From assembly GCA_022885665.1 (NCBI GenBank), contig JAGQDJ010000053.1, positions 389,663-453,662 on the forward strand: a stretch of DNA of 64,000 nucleotides. The letters run 5' to 3'. The position numbers were made by a program, and so were the translations under genes. Each line of letters opens with the position of its first letter. Positions within the stretch are counted from its first letter, which is position 1. This document shows positions 1 to 10,217 of this stretch, in pieces. Source of the DNA: Triops longicaudatus. Lineage: Eukaryota > Arthropoda > Branchiopoda > Notostraca > Triopsidae. The notes beneath the pieces are model-generated. The model did not search any database and was not told the origin of the DNA. It was given only the letters and a program-made list of their open reading frames with translations.

Positions 1-1589
1 GTCTATACTAAGAAAAATAACAGTATAGGACGATCTCGACGACTCACAAAAAGAAGGATGTCTGCAGTGTTGTAAAGTGATGCAGGGTTGTAGGGTTGGG
101 TTGGGCTGCATGGGTTGGGCACTTCGACCTCGTCGTTCAAACGTCTGCGACGCCGACAGAAAGCGGTCGATATGCTGCGTCGTGGCGCTATTGCGGGCTT
201 ATAGAGTGAAGGGAGGTTCCCGAAGAGGATAGGAAACAAGAAAGAAGATAGTCTTCACAGAAGACTCGGTCGGAGGAAATCCCGATCACGTTTGTCTCAC
301 ATGTCGGGGATATAGCGACTCGCAAGATACGTTCGGCATGCAAGATACGTTCTCCAAATGGGGTACATCTCCTAAAAACAAGGGGTTTCCAGCCTTTTAG
401 ACGGCAAGATCGATTGTTTAGCTCGCGAAAAGATACGAACGAGTAGTATAGTAGTAGTAAGAGGCACAATAAAGAATGCCATGGGGCGAGCGTGCCTTTC
501 TTTCATTTTTAAGCCATGTTAAGAAACCTGTATTTTTTAAAAGAAAATAATCTGTTAAAAAACTGATGAAGCGTAGCATTGTAAGAAATTCCAAGCTTGC
601 TGCGTGTATTTTTTTAGAACCAGTGGGAGCATCTGCTCTTTGCTAGTGTGTCTATTATATTTACTGGTAAAGGACAGTAGTAACACGTTGTTGTATACGC
701 TGATAGGATCGAAAATGGTCAGTAGATATTTAACCTATTCTTGTTAGAAATTCGCACGTAAGGGTAAGGAAAAAAAGAAAGAAGAATAATTTACTGAGAG
801 GATTGATAGTAGGTAGTGTAAAAGGGAGAAAAAGCGGTTTTAGAGGGAGGTTCGGTAGAGGGTTTGAAGATCGTCGTATTTCCCGGCATGCTTAAGTGTG
901 AATGAGTTGAATTCACTGGTTTGGCACGTGATGAATGATACGCGAATGGGCTTCCAAAAGACGCAGGAGATGAAAAGCGACAGCGAGTAATGTACGTACG
1001 GAATTCAATTTTATTTGGAAGTTTTTGCCAGACCTAGCTTTTTTGTTGCTCCCTCTGTCTTTTCAAGTCTAAACGTTGTTTGGCGTTTCAATAAGTCGAA
1101 TTTCTGAAACCGCTGACTTTGATTGTAGCATCCAGCGTAAGAAAGAAACTTGTGAGCTCTCGGGAATTATTTCTGCGTTTTCCGTCTGCAGCGACAATCT
1201 CCTCTTTCTCTACGCTCTGCCCTTTTTATAATAATGAAGTGCGCCTGCTTTAGCGTGAGGTGAATCATGGCCGGAATGAATTGGTTAGGCAGCATCGTTG
1301 CGGGGGAAAACCCTGGCCATGAGTCCCTCCCGTTTTTAATGAATCATCTTCCTTTCTCATTGCGACAATGATTAAAGGGTAGATAATTCCGAAATGACAC
1401 AGGCCACCTGTGCACCGTATATTAGAATATAGATGGTATTGTTTGAAAACTACGGAATAGGGTCTGGGCATTTGTCGTACAATACACGCTTACTGCGTTG
1501 TGTGGCTCATGCATAATTATTTAACGTAGATGTATTGCCTTAGCTTTTAAAAGTAAATGTTTTTGTTTGCTCAATATTCTTCGTTATAG
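1..1589. other. Non-coding, probably TRIT1 intron
   Basis: I see no supportable exon on either strand. The TRIT1 exon at 1590 begins with a splice acceptor, so this stretch is most simply the intron before it. The P-loop and catalytic exons of TRIT1 must lie further left, outside the window. A short direct repeat (AGATACGTTC twice within about 30 bp, near 325-355) is the only local structure noticed. Confidence 0.5.
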
Positions 1590-2120
1590 AGAACCGGACT
1601 ACTCCAAAGGCATTTTTCAGTCCATTGGCTTCAAAGAGTTCCACAAATACCTGCTAATGCCACCTAGTGAACGGGATAGCAAAGAAGGACAGAAATTATT
1701 CCGCGAAGGAGTGGAGAATCTGAAACTGGTGACCAGGCGTTACGCACGTAAACAGCTCAAATGGATACGAAACCGATTTTTAAGACAGCCAGATCGGCAA
1801 GTAAAGAAAACTTACTTTTCTGAAAAACATGGGCATTAAAAGTACTCTTGTAGGTGCCACTTGTTTTCGGTCTAGACGCCACCGATCCGTCGCATTGGGA
1901 GGAGAAGGTGGAAAAAATTGCGTACAATATTGTCGATGCAATGTTGGAGAACAAGGAATTGCCAATTGCGCCGTTGTCCGTTGAAAAAGGGCAAAGAGTC
2001 GAACAGAATCTAATGGAATGTACAACATGTCAAGTTACCGTTGTAGGATCCAAACAATGGCAGGAACACATCAAAAGCCGAAAACACCAAAAACATAAGC
2101 GTTTAAAAAAGGAGATTTGA
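1590..2120 (+). CDS. TRIT1: tRNA dimethylallyltransferase TRIT1, C-terminal exons (5' partial)
   Basis: Two exons, 1590-1800 and 1854-2120 (stop TGA), separated by a 53-bp GT-AG intron. The enzyme transfers an isopentenyl group to A37 of tRNAs reading UNN codons, in mitochondria and cytosol. The first exon contains the family signature GIFQSIGFKEFHKYL and a basic TRRYARKQLKWIRNRFL helix. The second ends in the matrin-type zinc finger typical of eukaryotic TRIT1, C-x2-C-x12-H-x5-H (CTTC...HIKSRKH). The first base of the exon at 1590 completes a codon from an upstream exon, so at least the dimethylallyl-diphosphate/ATP-binding half is missing to the left. The protein ends in a short basic tail. 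Assignment rests on remembered family sequence and is firm. Confidence 0.93.
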
Positions 2121-3028
2121 AACGTTTTGTGTTGATGAACCGTGTTGCTAGACCAAAAGTGGCTTACTGGCAGCTCGGAGATGTCCAACCCAAGGTGTTC
2201 TCGCAATCAAAGATTTTTGTGTAACTTTAACTCAATTGCGTTCGGACAGACTTTTACCACTGCTCAGAAGTTTATACCCAGTATTTTTGTCTTGCGTGCA
2301 CTGAAAGTCTTGTTAGAGCGAGAATTACACAAATAAGGTTTACTTTAAAACAGAATTGGGTCTTATTTAGAAAAATGTAACGTTTTGTAGTAAAAGCTTT
2401 CATGCTCGTGAAACAAAAACATTTCAACTTAAAACCCAGCAGATTTTTTTCTGACAAACTGGTTTCAAAAACAGTCCCTGTCGAGGCCAAAGAACTAGAA
2501 TTTCTCCGAAAATGTCTACATTTTGAAACACTTGCCTTTTTTAATTTTCTTACGGTTAAAAAACAAACTACGCAAGGAAATTATACATACTTCCATCGAA
2601 GCGGCCGTATACAAGGAAGTGCTACCAAAGTAGTGAAAAGATTGTATGCTGTATTCTTCCTGCACCTCGTTATCAATAATATGGCTAAAAAAGTGCTCCA
2701 TTTAAGTAAGTATTTGAATACAAATAATGAGGTTCTTCATATAACCAAGTTCAACAATACATTAACGGTGTTTAGCCAGTGGCTACACTGTTTTTTGCTT
2801 CACGTTCGCCGAGTATGCTTATCTCGGACCCTCCTTACCCTATCTACAATAGTAAAAAGATGTAAGACAGAAAAGTCTTCCACTTAAGTTGCCCAGCTGC
2901 AGGTAGAATGGTAGTTTTAGAAATTGGGAACTTGTCAAATCTATTCAACTGTCCCTTGTAAAAATTAATACGAAAAGGAGACCATTGAGGTTTTAATAGA
3001 CGAGTATCAACGCTCTGGGCGTTACCAA
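2121..3028. other. Intergenic, convergent 3' ends
   Basis: Lies between the stop codons of TRIT1 (+) and the FBXO25/32-like gene (-), so it should hold both 3' UTRs. A 161-codon open frame at 2402-2887 (+) has no recognisable motif and I do not call it a gene. Confidence 0.5.
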
Positions 3029-6000
3029 TCACAGCGAAAAGAATTGCAAAAACGCTTGCGGCGGGATGGGAACATACAATGTTTCCCTCTTATTGTGTTT
3101 TTTCGAGTATTCTGGATGATCGGCAATGCACGGGTGCCCGTACGATTTCCAAAACAAGCAGCAACATGAGCGGCACAAGTGTAATACTTCGGCATATTCT
3201 TCTCTTAAACCGAAACGCCTGCAACATACGCGAATATTTTTAGTTTAGTTTTTGTACCAAAAATGTCTTTTCAACATGACGGATCTGTCAGAACTCACTT
3301 CCTAAGCTTCTCGAAGACATATTGCCAGTCTGTGTCTCCTTCTGTTATATTGCGTCGGCGATCCGCTTGCAAGGTAGGACGCACAGGTTCTCTATTCTGC
3401 CTGATTCCCACAGTCGTGTATTGACTAGCGCGGCATGCAAAGTGATTTCGCATGTCCTGGAAACTGGTAGGTCGCCTATCGGTATGCTTTTCACGCTCGG
3501 GATCGCTTAAGCCTGCGGAGTCATCAATCTGGTTGACGTAGCTCCGGCTAAAGATCTCTCGCTGTCGATTAATCACACTTTGGAACGGGTGATGATTGAC
3601 GGTATCGTTGACGTTCTCAGAAACTGTGCGATTCCGTCGACGTAAACATTCTTCTTCACTTGAGCTTTGATGGTTACTGATATGTTCCGAGTTTCGCCGA
3701 ACATCAAGCCCTTGACGATAGGGGTGGCCCGGGCGATTGCGTTCAGTAGCATTAGCACGATGAGAACTGGAAAGTTCTTGAAAGACTTCTGGAATCGTGG
3801 CTTCTCTTGCTCGCCGCCGCTCATTTTCTTTCTGGATATGGCTGAGCATAAAATCGATCTGGAAAGGCGTGAAGTGAAAGTTGCATAATCGACGCCACAG
3901 GCTTTGTTCATTGATCAGCTTTTTGAATACAGGCGACACTTCAGCAATGTTCGCCAAGTCTTTGTCATCTGCCAAACGCCTCAAAAGTTGACGTATGCAC
4001 TCCAGGGGAAGGTCTTCAATCACCTTCCCAGACGTCGGACCCTTTGTTATCAGATACGTTAGCACAGTGCATAAATAATCATTCGCACAGTGAGTGACAA
4101 ATAAAGATCTTACGTCTATGTTGATGTTAGACGCAATTGCATTTATGCGGTCGATGGTTTTTACATGCTGGCCCCATAATTGAGATGACCCCAGCATCTG
4201 TCCCCACCACGCTTCGTTCCGCAGTACTTGATGAAGCTCAGACAGTAGCGTGTACAGAATCTTCGTGTTCTGCTGGTTACTTTGAACTATTAGCAAATAA
4301 TTAATTAATTTAAGAAATTAAAATCAGTGAACGAATGACGGCAATAGGGAAGCCAACCTTGCAGGGCAACTTCCTCGAGAACGGCTAAAAGACACTTTTG
4401 CGCATTTCCGGGCAGAGTTACGATTCGCTGTTGGGATATCAACAAATCCAGAAGTTTGGCTATATACTGAAAACGACGTGCGTCGCGTGCCGCATTCCGA
4501 AAGTCCAACCGTTGTAAAGCATCACTAAATCCGTTAAAACCGGCAATCTAAAACACCACAATCGAATTAGCTTTCACCTCAGCATGAACTTTACGAAGTA
4601 GAGTTTCTTTACCTCGCGTGTGCACTTGAGAGTAATATGGCAATACGGTGGTATCGGCGCAGCATTTTCTGTTTTTGTGAAAGTGGAGCAATATTCAGAA
4701 AAAATTGCTTCCTTTTGTTTTGTTGCTTTCCATACTCGTCAGAGCTTTTGTTGTTTGTTTTTCCATTGATATTTTTTGAAGACTTGCAACCTTACCTTTG
4801 TCAAATTCTGGCTTGGATCCAGGTAAATCGACTGACTCATAACCACAGTCTTCCTGCTGGCATGACACGTTTTGTCTAAAGAAAGAAAACCTTATTTTAT
4901 TTTCGCCTTTTTTAACTGTAATCGAGTCGGTACATAGCTGCAGATAAAAACACTCTTTAACGTTTTTTGTCCGGTATCCTAGTTTCGGACGACAGCAATT
5001 TTCAATGAAACGCTCTGTATAATTGCGTCTCACTTGCGAATCATAACCTTCTGATCTCTTTTTTTCTAATTAACACGTAAAACATAATAGCCACTATTAG
5101 GTATAACTTGTCTGGCTTCTGTGATGACTTCTCAGTTTTCCTGCTACAAAAAATCCGATTTTAAGCCGAAACTTGCGTTATGTACGCTCTTTGCTTTATT
5201 TGTAGTTCCGAACAACACTGCCCAGTTTTTGCAATTGACTCCTGTTATGCATTGCACAAAGCCTTCAAAACTTTCCAAGGACGTGGCAACTGCGGTACGG
5301 TAACTGAACATTTGACATGTTTCTTCTCCATACCAAATGCGCAGCTTTTAATTAGTGCGTTCGAAGATTCGGCGTAATTTATCCTGCCATCTTATGTGTA
5401 CTGGATATATTCAGTAGTTCACAGACAGAAAAGAACTACCACCTAACACCTGCGGATTACATAAAAGCCTAATCAAGCTAACTACATTACAATTCTGTAA
5501 TGTAGTTATTCGCATTCGCGATAGTACCAATTTCGCTGTTACAAAATGCAATAGCAAAATACGAAGATAATGCAATAGTTGAAAGTACGAGTCTAATAGA
5601 ATATTGCAATGCAAAACGAATGTGAAACTCGAATGTTATGTTTTGCAATTGCTAATATAACTGAATGACCAGATGTCAAATCTTTATAAAAAGGACAAGC
5701 GAACATGGTGGCGCATCTCTTCTAATTGAGACCACGTCGTAATAATCACGATGTTGGCATGACACCCGTTTATTTTTAAAACTTTCAAAAGGAGGTTGAG
5801 CAACATGGTTTTCTGCGACGTACCGCGGACGTTTTTTTTTTTTAACCACGATATCATTGTCTTCACTCCGATAAGAAAAAAAAAATCGAACGCAACGAAC
5901 GAATCAGAAAAAATCTATAAAACTTACACTGGTTTGGTCAATGAAGGATAGGCGCTTGACCAACGCTTACGACACTCGAGAATTTTTTTCATTTCCCAGC

Positions 6001-6061
6001 CTTCCCCTGTTTTCACCCATTCTTCCCCAGGTGATCGCCAGTCTTTGGAAAAGAACGGCAT
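3029..6061 (-). CDS. FBXO32: F-box protein, FBXO25/FBXO32 (atrogin-1) family
   Basis: Six exons on the minus strand: 6061-5928, 4875-4796, 4668-4613, 4547-4358, 4286-3299, 3218-3029. All phases join, giving 545 residues. The family supplies the substrate-recognition subunit of SCF ubiquitin ligases, nuclear and cytoplasmic. The start is fixed by the conserved MPFFSKDWRSPGEEWVKT. Then come CHITLKCTREIAGFNGFSDA and LDFRNAARDARRF, the F-box at about residues 243-290 (EDLPLECIRQLLRRLAD...LWRRLC), and the C-terminal block KRFGLREEYAEVLHLCRSC...LFW ending VPIPPQAFLQFFSL. Vertebrate members are about 355-367 residues. Here a charged Arg/Ser/Asn-rich insert of roughly 160 residues (about 308-470) separates the F-box from the C-terminal block, inside one long exon with no stop. 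I cannot choose between FBXO25 and FBXO32; invertebrates usually have one co-orthologue. Confidence 0.92.
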
Positions 6062-7186
6062 AGTTGAAACTTAATTCTTGCACGAACCACGACACGAAAA
6101 CTATCTAATAATCTCTGTTGGTTAACAAATACAGTGACCAAATCTGTAAAGAGAAATTAACCTTCAATAACTGTACCGTGGAAAGGTTGTCCTTTGTCTG
6201 ACAGGACTGCGCAGTCACACCATGGACCCCTTTGGCATGGCTTTGTTATGCTTTTGTCGTCAGGATCATTCTGACGTAGTAGGGCATTGCACCAAACTTA
6301 GGTCCTTTTTTCATCTACAGATGGCATATACGGCGTTGAGGATACAGTAGTCTTCATAAAAGACGGAACTGGCTGTTGCGGAAATGCGGCATATCTCGCA
6401 TGCTCCGCTGTTGTATTTAGTTCTGTTAATTAAACACAAAAAGGCCTAAAATGCGCGACCTGACAGCGATCTGCCCTTCAACAATTACCAGCCCCTTACG
6501 GACAGTTGGGTGCTGTCGACAGAAAAAAAGTAATTTCTACAATTTTTCACAACTGGCTATGCGTAAGCCACATCCCCCGTCTGCACTGGTTTCAGATCCG
6601 ACTCGAAATTAAACCATCATAGGCTCGGAATTTTGTCTTTCACTCTTCGCAAATGAACATTGGCGCTGTTTGTTCGAATCTAAGCTACAAGCTCATCACA
6701 GTTCTTAACCGAATAAACTGAATTCCCGCATCCTTAATTAATAAAGCTTCCTGCATATCTCAACAAATCGCAGAAGAGCTTCCTCTAATGTATCACTGAT
6801 AGTGAAGATCGGAAACATCAGTGCTTTTTCTGACAACACGATTTTTGAAAATCACTATGGCTCCACCGTGGATCGTAAGCTAGCCAAGAGCCTACAGAAT
6901 TCCAACATTTCGGAACAGATTGCTGCAGATTGTGTGCCACTAGCATTGACGGTTCTTGTTCCTCCGGAAAAGCATTCGTACTGAACGATCAGGCCGCAAG
7001 TTATTTCTGAATCGAAGTAATGTTATGAATAAACAATACAATACTGTTAAATTTGACACAATAAAATGTAACATTAAAAAGGAAAACGCTGAAAAGTTAT
7101 CTCTCATATGTTTATAACTGCTTTGCATATCATACAATACAAAATTCTCATGATTAAAGACTACGCAACATCGTAATCTTTCTATA
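6062..7186. other. Intergenic, FBXO upstream to PDSS1 3' end
   Basis: Holds the upstream region of the F-box gene and the 3' UTR of PDSS1. Short open frames on the plus strand (6223-6350, about 6300-6434 and 6802-6984) have no recognisable similarity and no convincing splice joins, so no gene is called. Confidence 0.4.
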
Positions 7187-8635
7187 CTATTTGGATCTAT
7201 TGAGCACTTTGTCTATGATGGACAACAGCGCTTTCTGGTAAACGGAAGGCGCCAAATGGTTTGCATGTTTCACCGCTTCCATGCAATATTCTTCCGCCAA
7301 TTGTCTCGTTCGCAGCAACCCGTCTGATTCGACTACACATTGAAATGCTCTCTCCACGTCGCCTTCACAGGAGAACCTTCTCTGAATTAACGAGTTCAAG
7401 TCTGGGAACTAAAAAGAAGGTAAATTTATTAAGTTGCAGTGTTGATTGGACTCCTATTCGGAAAATACTTTTTGTGCAGCGTAAAGTACTGGGGCAGTTG
7501 CTAAGCCCAATTTGAGATCGGCGGCTGTAGGTTTCCCCATTTGTTCGGATGACGACATGAAGTCGAGTAAATCATCGACCAACTGAAACGCGATACCTAC
7601 ATTACGGCCGTACTGGAAGGCGATTTCTTGCAGGGCTGAGTCTCCCCCACTTAATGCGCAAACCTATTACACATCCATCCTTAATGTCAACTGGATATTG
7701 TTATATATCAATCAACTTACCGCTTTACAGCTATAAGCAATTAAACTCGCTGTTTTCATAAAAGTTTTTGTTAAATAGTGGTCAAAAACGGTCTTTTCTT
7801 CCGCTTTAGCTCCCATCTGCATGAACTCGCCGTTAACAAGGTCAGCGAGGACCTGGGAAAGTATGATGACGACTTCCTCATTGCGTAACCGCGCTAACAT
7901 ACGCGATGCGATGGCAATTATGTAATCTCCGCTCATAACTGCTTTCTGTTGGCCTAATACCTTGTTCACGCTCGATTTGCCTCTTCGCAAGTCTGCCATG
8001 TCTATCACATCATCGTGGACTAGTGAAGCTGTATGGATCATCTCTGACACCATCGCTATTTGCCGTTGAGCCGAAAGTACATCCCTTTGCGAATAATAAT
8101 AATAATTCTGCATTTAACGTAGTTCCTTCCTCGTTCTTACCGCGAATAATTTGAAAGCGTTACGTTGCTTGCATGTGCCATTAAAAGTGTAATAGTAGGT
8201 CGTACAGCTTTCCCTTGTCCGTCGAAATAATAATTCGTCAGGAACTGAAGATCCTCTCTTCTATTCACAAGCTCCTAAAAAAGAAAAGATTTAGGCAACT
8301 ATCCAATACAAGCTGAGTGAAAATAACCTTGCGAATATCGGTGTAAATACCGTCGAGGTCTGCTTTCACTACATCGTAGGGATTTAAAGGTACTGAAATC
8401 GAAAGATTCGAAGTTGGATCAGCTTCGGGGTTAGTTTGAGAATTGCCACACAACGACCTGGTCAACGTTTGGCAGAGACCTGGTTTTGTTGAAGAAGTTA
8501 CATGGCTTCGTGACACCTTAAATAATATTTCGCATTTAAAGATAAGGAAGGAAATTCTGCAAAAAGTCCTTTTTCATACCGAATGGAAAGGCCTTGGATT
8601 TCGGCTTTTGCAAAACAAGGCCTCTGAACAAACAT
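7187..8635 (-). CDS. PDSS1: Decaprenyl-diphosphate synthase subunit 1 (mitochondrial)
   Basis: Six exons: 8635-8580, 8505-8328, 8274-8141, 8084-7721, 7663-7469, 7408-7187 (TAG). Phases are consistent and the product is 382 residues (human 415). This trans-polyprenyl synthase subunit condenses IPP units onto an allylic primer to make the ubiquinone side chain, working with PDSS2 in mitochondria. Visible motifs: YYFDGQGKAVRP for substrate binding, the first aspartate-rich motif DDVID at residues 147-151 in SLVHDDVIDMADLRRGK, and the second, DDLLD, at 274-278 in GIAFQLVDDLLDF, followed by GKPTAADLKLGLAT. The N-terminus (MFVQRPCFAKAEIQGLSIR) is basic with one acidic residue, as expected of a transit peptide. 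The exon-2 acceptor (after GAAG at 8506) was chosen because it restores frame, and is the least certain junction. Confidence 0.92.
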
Positions 8636-9205
8636 CCACAACAAAGGTGCTACTTTGAAGCCTTAAACCACTCAGCGCTTTATATAATTTTGGTAATTTT
8701 ATGGCCATCTAAACCGAAAAATTGATTAGCAAATGAATTTACATTCAGTTTCGATTTTAAGATTCACGTTTTAGTTGCTAAACATGCGAGGGTTCACGTA
8801 ATTCAACTACAAATTACCATTGCCAGGTAGCGCCACTTACTTAGGAGGTTGCTTGCTAGACGTAGCACAGCACAAGAGTGAGGGGAATATTTCTGTGTGA
8901 TGAGCATGCGGCTTACGCGGTGACAGTACACGCAGTTTCGAGTGGTATAAAATTAAGAAAAATTATGTACTTTCTTCCTTGACACATATTGATTAGATTA
9001 TATTTTTTAAATTTTCGATCAGTATCATATGCTATAGACTTCATCTGAATAAACAGTTTTTAGTGTGACGTAAAAAATATTTTAATTATTCCCTCGCGTT
9101 AAGGGAAGATTTGCTGTGATGGGAATCAGGTTTGTGTAGTACCGCATAGATGGCGATTGAATCGGTCTGATTGTCGCTTGCTTGATGTAAACAGGCTTCG
9201 GAAAA
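8636..9205. promoter_or_regulatory. Divergent promoter region PDSS1 / mRpL32
   Basis: A 570-bp interval between the start codons of two divergent nuclear genes for mitochondrial proteins. It must contain both 5' UTRs and promoters. I see no TATA box in a convincing place for either. Shared regulation is inference from head-to-head layout only. Confidence 0.45.
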
Positions 9206-9980
9206 ATGTCTCGAACGCTTAAACAAATTGCCGAATTGCTTAACAATGTTGAAAAGTTGTTTTTTCAAACCTTTTTACGTCCTCCACCTCCTAAAGGTAT
9301 GCTTTGATATTTGTAAGTTAACATTGTTAGATTCATTGTCACGTGTTTGTATAGAATGTCTCCCGGTCCTCGTAATGTATGATGGCCACTCCGTTGCCAA
9401 ATTTCCTGCCAAACCGTTTTCCGTACTAGAAATATTTGATGGCTTCCTGTGGGGAGTACCGACTCACAGACGAACAGTAGAAAAGCGTTGGTGCAGAAAG
9501 TACGGAGCCAAAAATTGGGGATGGAAAATCCTAACGCCAAAATTCGATATTAAGACATGCCTTAACTGTGGACACCACCACGAAGCCGGTCGCTTGTGTC
9601 GTAAGCTTTTACCATTGATTGTTTCACACGGAATATCTTAATTGGTTTGAACTGTTAGCTCATTGTTACGGGAAAGTGAAAAATGAGACAACTGCTATGC
9701 AAGAAGCAATGGTTAATGAATTTGGATTGCGGCCTGTAGACAAAGAAGTTGCGCTTTTATACAATGGCGAGAAACAGCAAGTTTCCGATGAGTTCTTACA
9801 AGTAAATAATTAATCCTCTTGTCCCAAGTTTGAAATTAAAACCGAAATTGTTTGTAGAGCAAACGCGTCGTAGAAATGAAGAAACCCAGACCAGCCTGGT
9901 TTACCAAGAATTTACTCCAAAGAGCTATTACACCGGAGTCTGATAGCTCGGAAGCTGTCAAGCCAACTCAGTTAGGTTAA
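9206..9980 (+). CDS. mRpL32: Mitochondrial large ribosomal subunit protein bL32m
   Basis: Four exons: 9206-9296, 9355-9600, 9659-9801, 9858-9980 (TAA), in-frame joins, 200 residues. A structural protein of the mitoribosomal large subunit. The core is FLWGVPTHRRTVEKRWCRKYG followed by a zinc ribbon with CLNC (C99, C102) and, across the exon 2/3 junction, CPHC (C112, C115). The second CxxC pair is completed only by splicing, which confirms that intron. The C-terminus KRVVEMKKPRPAWFTKNLL is typical of animal bL32m. The start is the first in-frame ATG. In-frame reading past 9801 would stop after three codons, so the last intron (GTAAAT...TAG) is needed to reach the conserved tail. Confidence 0.92.
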
Positions 9981-10023
9981 GAACGAAACACTGTGTCCAT
10001 TAGTCTATTCAGTAATTTCAGAT

Positions 10024-10029
10024 AATAAA
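10024..10029 (+). promoter_or_regulatory. Poly(A) signal for mRpL32
   Basis: AATAAA 44 bases after the mRpL32 stop codon. Position fits; use not proven. Confidence 0.6.
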
Positions 10030-10081
10030 GTACACGAGTTTTAATTGTGAAGCATTTGTGAAATGTCATTTTTCCTTCGTT

Positions 10082-10087
10082 TTTATT
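10082..10087 (-). promoter_or_regulatory. Poly(A) signal for HADHB
   Basis: AATAAA on the minus strand, 131 bases after the HADHB stop. With the opposing signal at 10024-10029, the two convergent transcripts would end within about 20-60 bases of each other. Confidence 0.5.
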
Positions 10088-10217
10088 CCCTCCGCTGACG
10101 TTTTGATTCCACTAAAATCTAAAAATTGCATTGCTCAATACGAGGCTAGTCGTTAGCCTCGGTCGTCAGAATATGAATGTTTCTCCTCCCCAATATAGTC
10201 TGTTCGCGTTCATAGCT

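Noticed and set aside
2402..2887. 161-codon plus-strand open frame
   Set aside because: No motif, no homology I recognise, amino-acid composition of AT-rich chance frame, and it sits in the convergent 3' UTR region of TRIT1 and the F-box gene.
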